In this document: positions 47,206 to 58,149 of the stretch, one piece after another
How positions within the stretch are numbered: the first letter of the stretch is position 1
How the letters are laid out: each line of letters starts with the position of its first letter
NCBI GenBank assembly: GCA_030704615.1
Contig: CM060733.1
Span: 67,766,001-67,830,000, forward strand
Length of the DNA stretch: 64,000 bases
Reading direction: 5' to 3'
Origin: Takakia lepidozioides
Lineage: Eukaryota > Streptophyta > Takakiopsida > Takakiales > Takakiaceae
Position numbers and translations under genes: made by a program
The notes under the pieces: generated by a model
Seen by the model: only the letters and a program-made list of their open reading frames with translations
Told to the model about the DNA's origin: nothing
Database searches by the model: none

Positions 47206-47898
47206 TGCCTCATTTGAAAAATCATCGTCATCCTCCATATTCAGATCTTAAACCCTACACCCCTAAACCCCACATTCACCTACATGTATATTAAGCGGGA
47301 CTATATGATAACGCTCCCCAGGAGCAGTTGAATTACGCGATGGAACGTAACCGGAATTTACGGAGTGGCGTTCCATCCTGCAAGGCCACTCCTGCCACCA
47401 TTCCCCATTTCCGAGTCTTTCTATCTTTCCGAGATCAGACGAACCAAAGGAAGCGGGAAGCAAAGAAGATGCCGCAGTGGGGGAAGAAGCCTAAAAGAAG
47501 TATGGGCGCCTAAAAGAAGGGACACGTGGCGGGATTTTATTCATGGAACGTTTACGCAGGGTAAGGGCCCCACGCAAGGGCTGTCACACGTTTAAGCCAC
47601 GTTTAAGCCTTACCCTACACGTTATATTCTCGGACGGGAAATTTCATCCTGATAGGAGGGCATGGAAGTGCACGGCTCGCCTCGGCACTAAGTATGTCCC
47701 AGACACTGGAGGGATAGTGCCAGGGATGCCAACACACAAATCGCCCGCCTTGCCACGTCCTTCGCACCACGTAGGCGCACAGGCCTCGCACAGGCATGGC
47801 CCTCCTCCCCGCTCCTCAAGGCCACGTGGCCACAGGGCTGGCTGTGGGACCCACCTGCCCTCCAGCCCTACCTTCCCGCGGGCGCCCAGGCCTTATTA

Positions 47899-48304
47899 GA
47901 CCATCCCCACCGGTGGCTCTGTATGTGGGTACATCAAGTGCCTTTTATTGAGGCATGTGCAGAGTGCTCAAGAAGATGGGGTGCCTGCAGCTGGATTGCT
48001 CCCCACCGGTTGCACGACAAACCTCACGCCACCCTCCCGCTCAACCTCTCACTCGCCAGCATCTCACGTGTGGGATGATCGCCTGACTCCAGATGCGCGC
48101 TGGACTCGTCTGACGTTGACTTGCGTGAGCCATAACGGGCCCGGAAGGACACGGCAAGGTCTGGGGTCTGGTTCCAATTTGGAGCGCATGGAACGTTACC
48201 GTGCATTGTAACGTGCACCGGTGGGGCATGGTTTTTGTGTCTTATCTCTCTGACATGGAACTTTGCTGCTTCCGTGGCTAATAGCGGCCCTTGTGGGGAT
48301 GCTC
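47899..48304. mobile_element. PIF/Harbinger-like MITE, 406 bp
   Basis: Terminal inverted repeats GACCATCCCCACCGG (left) and GAGCATCCCCACAAG (right, read inward), flanked by TTA duplications at 47896-47898 and 48305-48307. A three-base TTA duplication and a GAGCATC-type end are typical of Tourist/Harbinger elements. The interior is GC-rich with no gene. Confidence 0.75.
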
Positions 48305-48901
48305 TTACCACCGAGGGGCTCCCTACCTACCATGTTGCCCTCCCACAACCCTTTGCGGGACCCCTCTCCTATACACTCTCCCATACCCTCTCTCAAAAGA
48401 ATATGGCTTGGATGAACCTGATATATATGTATCATAACCCTAAAGGTCCATTCACACCAGGGGTTATATGAGGGATTACAACCAAATATATTTGACCGTC
48501 CTGTTCAAACTAGAGATTAGATTTATCTTAAAATCTGACATGGCAAATGACGTGGCGGCGGGGTTAGAGACTGGGGTAGCGTTGTTCCCGCTTATTCATA
48601 TAATCGTAGATTTATGTTGGGGAGACGTGGGTCACTAAGACCCCCTGCATTTGGAGGGTGTAACTTTATGCTTTTTGGTTCTATGCACATATTCCCAACA
48701 AAAAAGTATGTTCCCAAGAATATGTTCCCGATAGTATCGTCTGGTGCCTCCAGCGTTGTGTATCCCAGAACGTAGGGAGTTAGGGTTTCGGGATGCAACT
48801 AACCCTTGGTCCGAATAGGTATGGACTGGGGACTAACTCATTGCTAGTAACATGTACATTTACCACCTGATGTGAATAGGTATTGGATTATGTAGAACTA
48901 G

Positions 48902-49520
48902 GGTAGCCTGTGCCGTTGGCCCAAGTGTCCAGTGTTGTCATGTAAGTCCAAGTGCAATCCCCTATGTATCCAAGTGTGTCTCTCTTGTCGAGGCCCAAAT
49001 GCGACCTCTAGGAGCCTATGTCGTTGGCCCAAGTGTCCACTGTCATCATCTAAGTCCAAGTGAAATCCCCTATGTATCCAAGTGCGTCTCCTATGTCGAG
49101 GCCCAAATGCAACCTCTAGGGTAGCATGCGCCATTGGCCCAAGTGTCCAGTGTCATCTTAGCCCAAGTGTAAGATCTTCTATGTATCCCAGTGTGTCTCC
49201 TATGTCGAGGCCCAAGTGCGACCTCTAGTGTAGCCTATGCCGTCGGTCCATGTGTGACGAATTGAAATCTAACTTAAGACCAAGTGCAATCTCCTATGTA
49301 TCCAAGTGCGTCTCCTATGTCGAGGCCCATCTAAGCCCAAGTGCAATATTCTATTCATGTATCCAAGTGCATCTTTCATGTAGAGGCCCACGTGTCTAGT
49401 GGATCATCTTAACGCAAGTGCAATCTCCTAAGTATCCAAGTACGTCTCCCATGTCTAGGGTGGCCTATGCCGTTGGCCCAAGTGTCCAATGTTATCTAAG
49501 TCCAAGTGCATCAATATATG
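48902..49520. repeat. Tandem repeat of about 108 bp
   Basis: Five to six diverged units marked by GCCGTTGGCCCAAGTGTCCA and GTATCCAAGTGCGTCTCC, starting near 48905, 49013, 49124 and 49232, and again near 49460 after a shortened section. The period is about 108-111 bases. A minus-strand open frame spans two units by chance, since the period is close to a multiple of three. Confidence 0.8.
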
Positions 49521-49552
49521 AAGCAAGCCATATCTAATCAATTTTTTTCCAC

Positions 49553-49640
49553 GGAGCCTACAACTAGATTTGAACCGGAGACCTTTCCCTTGATATCTCT
49601 CCCCTCGAGGCTCCAACCATTTGCCCACTTTGCCATTTTT
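49553..49640 (-). repeat. tRNA-like promoter boxes, possible SINE head
   Basis: On the minus strand, TGGGCAAATGGTTGGAG resembles a tRNA A box and GGTTCAAATCTA a B box, about 34 bases apart, followed by GGCTCCGTGG and a run of seven A. This fits a short tRNA-derived SINE. A full tRNA fold was not obtained. Confidence 0.35.
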
Positions 49641-49854
49641 GCTATTTTTTGTGAATTTCCAGCGACCAAAAGTACTTGGAATTCCACATCTCCCTCACCG
49701 CTTGTCCAAAAATCATGAGACCAAGCCGGTGCACCCCTCCTTGTCGAGGGCTTTCCAACGGCACCAAGCACCGGGGCTGGAGCCCTGCGGTTTGGGAGAT
49801 CTCAGCGACGCTACAAAACAAAACAAAACAAACGTCTCGCTTCATGTATTGATA
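49635..49854. repeat. Dispersed repeat R, copy 2
   Basis: Same orientation and sequence as 46590-46808, 3.05 kb away. It differs by scattered substitutions and in the length of the ACAAAAC-type run before the CGTCTCGC landmark. Confidence 0.8.
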
Positions 49855-49920
49855 AATGTTGGGTAATACATTTGACCCATGGCTAGAGGGAGGGATAAAT
49901 ACAATTAGTATGAACCCTTA

Positions 49921-50246
49921 GAGCATCTCCACGGGGGTACACCAAACAACATTGCCACGGTAAATTCGCGCGGCCTCTAACACCCCCCTCTCCCACTGGC
50001 AATCCCATTCAAACTACCTTGCACATGTCATTTTTGCTTGCTACGGAGGGCCCACTTGCCAGACACAGCCTTACCCTCACGCCATAAATGTACGCAATCG
50101 TGCTTTTTAGTCTCTCCAACAGGTACCGGCCGGGCTTAGAGGCCCCGTATCCTGCACCAAAGTACGGGGCCCGGGGGTGCGGATACCAAGGCCGGGGGCT
50201 CCTTTGCCGTTGCCGTGGCATTTAGGGACCCCCGGTGGAGATGCTC
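49921..50246. mobile_element. Tourist-like MITE, 326 bp
   Basis: Terminal inverted repeats of about 20 bases (GAGCATCTCCAC(C)GGGGGT), flanked by TTA at 49918-49920 and 50247-50249. It sits against the right end of the 48444-50272 element and was therefore inserted later. No coding capacity. Confidence 0.85.
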
Positions 50247-50272
50247 TTATACCCCTTGGTGTGAATAGACCT

Positions 50273-50975
50273 TAAGAGAACCTTCATTTTCTTTGTATGT
50301 TTTTCTTGACCTTGATGCATTTGAACTTCGATTCACAATATGCTTTGACACATTTGTCAAACATTACCATCTCAAAGTTACATTATCGCTTAACATACTT
50401 AGACTAAACAAGTTGTTTGTTAGGGTTCACAGGTATAAGCCAACCGAAAATACAAAGGATTTTATTCAAGCAACGTTTACGGTAAAGGAATTTCTAGGCG
50501 ATTTGTTTTGTTTTTTGTTTAAAAAAAAAAAAGAGGTTGTATCCCTGATTAATTTATTATAAGTTATTGAAGGGGAAAAAAATTAAAACCCCATTTACAC
50601 CATAAGGCACACACACCATATTCAATGTATCACGATCCAACCATCTCCCGATGGAGATTAAGTCCACAAGACAAAAGACCGTGCCCCTACTAAAGGCACT
50701 TACACTGTGACCAGTGTTCCACGAGCCAAACAACTCCGATCGGAGATAAAGTCCAAGAGACCAAAAAACAGGGCACGCTGCCCAAGACCTGGAACAGAAG
50801 AGGCACATAACCTATTTGCTGTTGGGTTTTTGAAGACCATCGAAGATGACATAGGGGGAGAGGAGATTGAAGTAATTAAGCCATTGACCTCTCTGGATCA
50901 AAGAGAACAGTCTATCTATAGTGAAGTTTGGAAGTTGTCATGGAGGGTTTTTGATGCTTCCAGTTGACCTCCCTT
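50273..50975. other. Stretch without recognised gene
   Basis: AT-rich, with a 12-A run near 50520 and two similar segments (near 50650 and 50730) containing GATGGAGATTAAGTCCA / GATCGGAGATAAAGTCCA. No gene motif seen. Confidence 0.4.
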
Positions 50976-51600
50976 TCAAATTCCGGGGAAAGAGTGGAGT
51001 GGTGCACGGAGATCTCGCCAAGCCTCTAGGGGGAGCTCGTTCCAATTGCATTGGTCTTGCGAAGGGCTACTGCATATGAGGCCCTGTTTGGCCCAGGTGC
51101 GTTGAAAGTTCATGTGGAACGCTGCTGCATTCCTGGCATCTCGTTGAATGCATGCACAGAGTTTGCCCCAGGCCTTCCTCACCTCAGTTTGCAAATCAAG
51201 AAAGACCGAGGCAAGGAGGGAAGATATTGTTGTAGTTTGACCACTAAACGTGTTTTTGCAACGCAGTTTCCATAGGTGCCACATTGCAGAGGCCCTAATT
51301 GTTTCAAACACCGGGCAATTGAGGGCTCTATTCTTAGAGACTGGGTCATAGTTTAACAAAAGGTCTGTATCAGAGACAACTCTGGGTTTCCAGCATCTGT
51401 AGAATGATTAAACATAGGGCCAGATCTTAGCCGGAGCTTGACAAGAAAGTAGACAATGTTCCCGGAAGGATAGTTTAGGAATCGTTTGCAGTCCTGTTGC
51501 ACTGTTCTTCGCGTATGGTCTCGGATGCTCATGATCATCACTTTGTAAATAATTCACGTAGCAAGAGCAGGAAGTAGCGAGGGTTGTTGGCCACCGGAGA
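50976..51600 (-). pseudogene. L1-type LINE ORF2 C-terminal tail
   Basis: The minus strand has an open frame reading ASAMWHLWKLRCKNTFSGQ, LLASVFLDLQTEVRKAW and WNELPLEAWRDL. It is preceded upstream by TVQQDCKRFLNYPSGNIVYF in another frame. The HLWKLRCKNTF phrase matches the tail after the zinc-binding domain of plant L1-type LINEs (compare LWHIWKHRCSVV in the LINE fragment near 32060). The opposed fragment at 51780-53480 could be the rest of the same copy. Confidence 0.55.
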
Positions 51601-51779
51601 GAAGAAGAGGTGCGTAGAGTATGAGATTGTTACAAACACATTCATCTTTCGTTGCTAGCAAATCAACATTACCTACAATTGTAACAAATCTGGACCAGGC
51701 AGACACACTGGGCTATATGCTGCAGCAAAACAAAGGGCCTCAGAGTCACTAACTACATTACCAAGCAATACACCTACTT

Positions 51780-53480
51780 GGTAGACTCTATGTTCGTTGA
51801 TGATACTTTTTAATGCTACAAGCCACCCCGGAAAATTTGGACCAGGCAGGGCAAACCTTAAACACCTTTTGTGCAGCCTCGGGTTTCAAAATCAACTGGA
51901 ACAAGACTTCGGGGTTGCTGGTAGGTGACCTGACAGCTTCCACAATGGGAACACCTCCCTCCTGGGGAGTGGATCAAGGGCTGAAATGGCTCAAACCTGG
52001 TGAGACCACCGCCTTATTAGGTTACACATACGGAATCAACCTCACAGACCAGCAGATATTTGCCTCTACAGTGGCCAAATTAAAGAGGAAACTGACGTAG
52101 TGGGGGTCAAAACACCTTTCAATTGTAGGCAGAGCCCTCGTGGCTAATCAGATTCACTCTGCTGGATTATGGTATTATGCTTCTTCCTGGCGCCCGAACT
52201 CCAAACAGATGCAGGAAATAAAACGCCTTCTTAGAAATTTCGTTTGGGGAGTAGAGGCCTCAACCCAAAACAAAAGACCCCTGGTAGCTTGGGCGCAAAT
52301 TTGCTTACCCAAAAAAAAAGGAGGGTTGGGGGTTCTTGATCCCGAGACCCAGATTGTGGCATTCCTAGGCAAACGGATACCCCGATTTCTTGGACCTGAG
52401 GGGGGATGGTGAAAATTCTTGGTCTACAACCACATTGTCAGTTCATCCCCCCTTAAAACTGCCCAGTGGATCCTCTCCCTTAGATGGCTCACTCAGGGCT
52501 TCAACCTTAAGTCAGTGGGTTCCACTCTCTGGTCAAGCATTTGGCAGGCTTGGGGCAGCTAAGGAAGCTGCTCATCAAAGCCCAGCCAAGCAACTACTAC
52601 GAAATTAAAAGACAACACTTGTTCCTAAAACAGTACCCCTCTGACCCCTTCTCAGAAAAACCAGGCAAAAAGATGGTCCAAATGGGATTGTCTCGGCATC
52701 AGACAAGCACATAACTTATGGATAGGAAACAGTCTCAGATTCTCAAGAATTTGTAGCTCAAGATGTCGGTGTTGCACGAGCCTCCAAAGGCCATCAGCAA
52801 ATCATTCAATCTATCCCAGTACAGTGGCTTTCTACCCTTTCCTCTGGTCCTCCGATGCCAATCCCAAACTCTTGGGCCCTTGTCGTGCTTCAAAACCAAC
52901 TTATTGTTATGTTTGTAGAAGACATCACCATCAATGATATTTGGGTCTATACTTTTACCATCAATACCACTTCACTTAGACTCACACTTACCTCTCCAGA
53001 ACCCGTACGCATTCGGACAATGGCTCTTACTCCAGTCAGAGTCTGCTACTGGACAGCCCCAGACAAAGCAATAAATCCCCAACCTCCCCTCACTATCACC
53101 ACCAGGGCTTGGTTGGCAACCAACTCATTTGTACCCCTCGCAGAAATGGAGATTGACCCCCTGGAATGGTCCTGGAACTTCAAAAACTCGCCAGAGCCCT
53201 TCTTTGCATATACAACTAAAAAGGGCTACAGAGCCCTGTCAGTCACCCAACCTATGTGCAAAAAATGGGAATCTAGATGGGGGTTGTACAACTTCCGAGA
53301 CGAGAACTGGAAAACGATTTGGGGTTCTATCTGGATTAAAACTCGTCCATCAAAGATTGCAGCTTTCCCATGGCAGGTAGTTAATAGGGTTCTCAAAGTC
53401 GGGGAATGGCTTCAGTTCCAGGGACCTGTAATGTGTGCTTGTTGCTCTACTGCGGTCTCATCCTCGGGTATGTGCAACGT
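51780..53480 (+). pseudogene. L1-type LINE reverse transcriptase C-terminal part and zf-RVT domain
   Basis: On the plus strand, SMFVDDTF (RT catalytic motif C) at about 51789-51812 is followed, after a frameshift, by LMLQATPENLDQAG, GFKINWNKTSGLL, VGRALVANQIHSAGLWYYAS, LPKKKGGLGVLDPETQ, then diverged sequence and the zinc-binding domain (WGLYNFRDENWKTIWGSIW, RPSKIAAFPWQVVNRVLK, PVMCACCS). The order is that of plant L1 ORF2. Several frameshifts and stops are present. The match ends at about 53460 where GC-rich sequence begins. Confidence 0.8.
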
Positions 53481-53990
53481 AGGGGTTTTGGATGCGAGTG
53501 GGTGTGGTGGACCTGCAATCTTGTGGTCTCCGAGGAGAATTGAAGCTTGCAGGTGGGTTGCTTGCTTGCCCTATAGAAGTGCCGGGCACATGAGCCAAAT
53601 CGGGCCCCAAAAGAGCCGCACAGGCGGCGCGCGGCCGCCTAGGGGGCAGCCACGGACGTGGGGCCTCGCGGGGGCAGGCGAGCCGCTTGGGAAGGTTGCG
53701 CCCCCACAGAAGCACCTGCGGTAACTAATGGCCATGTTTTCACCTAAAACCCTGGTAGAATAAATAATTATTACTGCGCCGCCGACTTCTTACTGTGGTT
53801 GCAGTTTAGGGTCATATGGCTAGAAAGGGTTTCACTATACTAAAAAAGAGAAGAAGCTTCGATCAATTTTTGGAGGTGCTTGTTACATACAAGTGTGAGG
53901 ATGCAATTAGGAGGAAGTGCCCAAGATGGGTGATGAGAGTTTGCCAAGCTCATTTTTGCAAATGCTCGATGAAAATTCTCATTCTCCCTC
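53460..53990. other. GC-rich patch then spacer before the satellite
   Basis: 53580-53725 is unusually GC-rich (GGCGGCGCGCGGCCGCC) and shares GTGCCGGGCACATGAGC with 42820-42836, hinting at another dispersed repeat. No gene recognised. Confidence 0.35.
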
Positions 53991-54920
53991 TGCTCTTGCC
54001 ATTGCTATTGCCATTTTCCCTCATGATGTCGGAATCCAATGAGACAAGTTGGTATGGGTAGGTAGCTTGATAACAAATACTCTCTGATTGAAAGAAGTAC
54101 AAAAACATTTTGTGTGCCAAAATGGGTGCACCTGGTTTGGGGCTGTGCATTTTGTCAAAGCACTATGTTGGCCACTTCCATGTTCATTGCAAGGGTGACC
54201 GCCATTTTCCCTCACGATGTCGGAATCCAATGAGACAAGTTGGTATGGGTAGGTAGCTTGATAACAAATACTCTCTGATTGAAAGAAGTACAAAAACATT
54301 TTGTGTGCCAAAATGGGTGCACCTGGTTTGGGGCTGTGCATTTTGTCAAAGCACTATGTTGGCCACTTCCATGTTCATTGCAAGGGTGACCGCCATTTTC
54401 CCTCACGATGTCGGAATCCAATGAGACAAGTTGGTATGGGTAGGTAGCTTGATAATGAATACTCTCTGATTGAAAGAAGTACAAAAACATTTTGTGTGCC
54501 AAAATGGGTGCACCTGGTTTGGGGCTGTGCATTTTGTCAAAGCACTATGTTGGCCTCTTCCATGTTCATTGCAAGGGTGACCGCCATTTTCCCTCACAAT
54601 GTCGGAATCTAATGACACAAGTTGGTATGGGTAGGTAGCTTGATAATGAATACTCTCTGATTGAAAGAGTACAAAAACATTTTGTGTGCCAAAATGGGAG
54701 CATCTGGTATGGGGCTGTGCATTTTGTCAAAGCACTATGTTGGCCACTTCCATGTTCATTGCAAGGGTGATCGCCATTTTCCTTCACGATGTCAGAATCC
54801 AATGAAACAAGTTGGTATGGGTAGCCACCTTGATAATGAACACGCTCTAATTGAAATAAGTAGAAAAACATTTTTTGTGCTAAAATGGGAGCACCTGGTA
54901 TGGGCCTGTGTCAAAGCACT
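53990..54920. repeat. 191 bp satellite array, about 4.7 units
   Basis: The landmark CCATTTTCCCTCACGATGTC recurs at 54011, 54202, 54393, 54584 and 54774 (period 191, 191, 191, 190). The first three full units are almost identical; the last is more diverged. Because 191 is not a multiple of three, the apparent 70-106 residue minus-strand frames rotate through the unit and are not genes. Confidence 0.9.
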
Positions 54921-55268
54921 ATTGTAGCCCAATCCCATGATTGGTAAAAGATGCAACTGTGGTGTAGGGGCGTTGAATGAAGCACGCACCCTGTCACACA
55001 CCATGCACCTAGCCACGAACTGTTGCACCTCTGTATGCATACCACACCACCAATACTGCCCCTGCAGTAAACTGTGAGTGCGTCGCACTCCAAAATGCCC
55101 CAACTCCTCATGGGCATGCCGCACTAACCGTGCACGCTGTGTGGGGTGAGGCACAATCCTCACCCGACCAGCCTCCCACACTTGAAGTAGGTGTATCCCC
55201 TCCCACTTGAACCTCTTGGCTCGTTGCAGGATCCGATCCCTCTCCCTGGCAGTCACAATGGCTGCCGT
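54905..55268 (-). pseudogene. Ty3 integrase zinc-binding (H2C2) domain
   Basis: The minus strand reads EYTAAIVTARERDRILQRA, IVPHPTQRARLVRHAHEELG, HFGVRRTHSLLQGQYWWCGM, EVQQFVARCMVCDRVRAS and QLHLLPIMGLGY. This is the HHCC zinc-binding N-terminal domain of a Ty3-type integrase (H-x-x-x-x-H ... C-x-x-C). The catalytic core that should follow is found 3 kb away at 58150-58525 (minus), and the C-terminal part lies head to head with this fragment on the plus strand. It was inserted into, or rearranged within, the satellite. Confidence 0.8.
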
Positions 55269-56130
55269 GTATTCCTTCTCTTTGGCCGAGAGCCGGATTT
55301 GCCTGCAGCCATTCGTAGGGACACTGCTCAAGTCCTTAACCTTGACGACCCGGACGTGTGGGTACGTGCATGTGATCAGCGTGCAGAGTTGTTCAAGAAA
55401 GTCATGCCCATGGCTTTTGAGAACCTTGCCATTGCACAGCACCGTGATACGTTGAGGTATGCCACTATACGTGGTGGAGGATATCGTCCTGGGGTTCGGA
55501 GGTTTAGCCCTGGTGACTATGTTTATTTGCAGCAGACTGCTCCTACGACTCTGGATGTTACTGCAGGGCGTGTTATTCTGAGGGTTCGAGAGGTGTTGCC
55601 CTCAGGGGTCCTGATCTTGGAGGGTCGGGATGGCATGACTTGGAAGGACCATGTGCGTAATTGTGCGTCATGTCACCTTCCCAATGTCGATGGCAGAGTT
55701 GACCCAAACTTGGCAGTGGTACCTGCAGGTTTGAGGTGCATGCTCTATGGGTCTGTCAAAGGGGCAGCCACCATGCTGGTGTGTGATCGATGCTCAAGGG
55801 GTTGGCATATGGGATGCTTGACACCACCTCTTGAGAAGGTTCCTGACGGAGATTGGTTGTGTCCACACTGCTTGGGATAGTGGCAGTGGACATGACTGGA
55901 GGCAGCTAACAAGACATGGGAGGCCAAGCTCATAGGAGTCAATACATGAGATCCCAAGCTCAAGTTCACAGGTTGCAAGACGGCAACTAACGATGGGGCA
56001 ACTCTTGCACCCGGCCTCTTGATCTATCGAGTTTGAGTGTAGTAGGGATAGTGGTGGAGGACTTAGTGAGGCTATGGTCACTATCACATCTTGTGGCTAC
56101 CTAGACTTAGAGGGACCTAAGCACCAGCTA
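55268..56130 (+). pseudogene. Ty3 integrase C-terminal region with terminal PHD finger
   Basis: The plus strand is open from 55191 to 55880. It reads LLFGREPDLPAAIRRDTAQV, RAELFKKVMPMAFENLAIAQ, YRPGVRRFSPGDYVYLQQTA, then TWKDHVRNCASCHLPNVDG and a C4HC3-like finger: CMLYGSVKGAATMLVCDRCS, RGWHMGCLTPPLEKVPDGDW, LCPHC, ending LG-stop at 55880. The finger replaces the chromodomain seen in many plant Ty3 elements. The second Cys is Tyr here (CMLY) but Cys in the copy at 44523 (CMLC). PHD fingers commonly bind histone H3 tails, so a role in target choice is plausible. A candidate polypurine tract (GCTAGGGGGGC) lies near 56125, and repeated GGACTAGTGG motifs follow to 56250. Confidence 0.8.
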
Positions 56131-56284
56131 GGGGGGCGATTGTGTGGACTAGTGACTGCCATAGTGGCAGCCTAGTGACTGACTAGTTGTAGCCTAGTGG
56201 TTGGACTAGTGGCTGGACTAGTGGTGGACTAGTGGTATACTAGTGTGTGGTGTGCACATGTGTTGTGTGTTTTTTTGGACAGCG

Positions 56285-56840
56285 ATCTTTCATGTTAATT
56301 GCAGGGGTGGGCACCATTTCCGCTCACAATGTCGGAATTGAATGAGGGCAGTTGGTATGGGTACCTAGCTAGATAATAAACACTCTCTGCTTGAAAGAAT
56401 TGAAAAATAAATTGTTTTGGTGAAATGGGAGCACCTGGTATGGTTTAACAACCTCTATGCTAACCACTTGTGTGTTCATTGGAAAAATAGGTGCCAATCT
56501 TTGTCACGAAGTTGGAATTGAATGAGGGAAATTGGTATGGGTAGCTAGCTTGATCATGAACACTCTCTATTTGAAAGAATTGAAAAATAAATTTTTGTGG
56601 TGAAATGGGAGCACCTGGTATGGGGCTGGCTATTTTTAACAACCTCTAACCACTTGTGTGTTCATTGGAAAAATAGGTGCCAATCTTTGTCACAAAGTTG
56701 GAATTGAATGAGGGCAGTAGGTGTGGGTAGCTAGCTTGATCATGAACACTCTCTACTTAAAAGAATCACAAAATATTTTTTTGTGGTGAAATGGGAGCAC
56801 CTGGTATGGGGCTGGCCATTTTTTACCAACCTCCAAAGTA
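56285..56840. repeat. Diverged satellite units, three copies
   Basis: Units near 56310, 56489 and 56678 share TTGGTATGGGTA, AACACTCTCT and GTGAAATGGGAGCACCTGGTATG with the 191 bp satellite, but are more diverged (period about 180-189). The array is thus split by the 54905-56280 retrotransposon fragment. Confidence 0.8.
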
Positions 56841-57734
56841 TAAGAGTTGTTTTCTTTTTTTTGGAATGATGGAAACGATGTGGGAGACCCTCGTGGAACA
56901 AGAAGAGAACACAAAGTACAATAACAAGTTCAACATCCTCCATGTTCACCTACAAATCCTTCTCAAATTAACTTAGCCTCCAACCAACGTAAACCACCAT
57001 CCAACCAAAGCCCCATACCCTAATCCTCAAACCCTAGCTTGCCTGGAGGTAATTCTCAAGCTCTCAATCTTTGGTTGGCTAGAGAAAATAAATGGGCCTT
57101 TATTGGCTCCTCCCTCAAGAGGAGACCACGCATCAATGTTGGAAAAATGGATGATCCTGATGTACCTTCACAGGAAAACACCCAAACATAACAGATATAT
57201 CCACTAGTTAACATTACTATTCCTATTAATGAGCATCAGATATAAATTTGTTTTTCCTTTGGTTTTTATGAAATATATTTTTAATCAATAACAGCCACCG
57301 ATAAATGGCTGGAGACCTGTGAAAGCCGGTCGCTTCTTCTTCCTTGCTCTCTTGTTTGCAAAAGACTTACCTGCCCGGGGAATGTGGGCGTGGAGGAATT
57401 GGTGCGATTCATCCTCACATGGAGGAGATTGCATGATCCATGCAGGTTCTACAGACATGTTTGTCATGTAGGTTGAGTGGATATGCACACTTTCACCCCA
57501 AAGTCGGAGTAGGTTTCAGTACAGGAACCGCCTCAGTTTCCATATGACATTGCCTGGCATGGGATCCAGATGGGAAGTTGTACAGCCAAACTACTCACTG
57601 TGCAGTGGGTCCTATCTGTCATGTACGGAAGTCTGCAGCTTGATTGAAGGTGAACAAAGAAGTAATACATGTTTGTTTGAAGGTGATAAAGTGGTCTTTG
57701 CTCTATTGGAATAATTGTTTATTGGCCCATGCAG
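56841..57734. other. Spacer; inverted copy of a dispersed repeat at 57030-57120
   Basis: 57030-57120 is the reverse complement of the repeat at 42985-43055 (TGGAGGTAATTCTCAAGCTC and AAATGGGCCTTTATTGG). No gene recognised. The missing upstream exons of the BRX fragment might be expected here but were not seen. Confidence 0.45.
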
Positions 57735-57931
57735 TCGAAAGCGTTTTAGTGAGCGGGAGGCTGAGCAATGGTGGGCAAAAAATCGAGTGAGGATACCCGA
57801 GCAATATAATGTCCGTGGTGGGATTGACAGGATAAATAATCCAACTGGGCCTTCGTCGACAGCAGGGTTACCAGCAGCATCGAGGCCTGTGGAGGAAGAA
57901 GGACCATTCTCTCTCTCCTCCCACATGCCTG
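57735..57931 (+). pseudogene. BRX-domain exon
   Basis: Between CCATGCAG| and |GTACCT the plus strand encodes RKRFSEREAEQWWAKNR, VRIPEQYNVRGGIDR and a Ser/Pro-rich tail. The RFSE-x-x-A-x-x-WW-x-x-N-R pattern with Y-N-V is the BREVIS RADIX (BRX) domain, found in BRX proteins and at the C-terminus of plant PH-RCC1-FYVE (PRAF) proteins. The exon is open and its splice sites are good, but no partner exons were recognised, so it is probably a stranded fragment. It could belong to a gene whose other exons I failed to see. Confidence 0.65.
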
Positions 57932-58149
57932 GTACCTCCTGACCCCCACACTTTGTTTGTTCAGCCCTTTGTAGTCTTAGTTTCCTTAAAAAATATGTAA
58001 AAAGGGTTGAGGCGGTTCATGTTAGTTCTCCCTGGATTTTTTAAACAACATTTTGGATCTATTCGAGATGTGGGTTGGATAGATGTCAAGTGTAGTACCC
58101 CTTGTCTGCGGTGGATTCTGCTTTGCCTGGTGGCTTCTTGTCAACATTG

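Larger units (their letters stand above)
48444..50272. mobile_element. Non-autonomous TIR element of about 1.8 kb, with nested insertions
   Basis: The left end AGGTCCATTCACACCAGGGG and the right end (read inward) AGGTCTATTCACACCAAGGG are inverted repeats of about 25 bases, flanked by TAA at 48441-48443 and 50273-50275. The interior contains a ~108 bp tandem repeat (48902-49520), repeat R copy 2 and a MITE next to the right end. No transposase was seen. The TAA duplication again suggests PIF/Harbinger. Confidence 0.6.

Noticed and set aside
47248-47275. CCCTA/CCCCTAAA-like interstitial telomere
   Set aside because: Only two or three imperfect units; not enough to call.
46590-49854. Repeat R copies as the two LTRs of one element
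   Set aside because: No retrotransposon genes, primer-binding site or matching target duplications lie between them, and a separate bounded DNA element occupies most of the interval.
54021-54618. Series of similar 70-106 residue minus-strand open frames
   Set aside because: They are the 191 bp satellite read in rotating frames; identity between them reflects tandem repetition, not a protein family.
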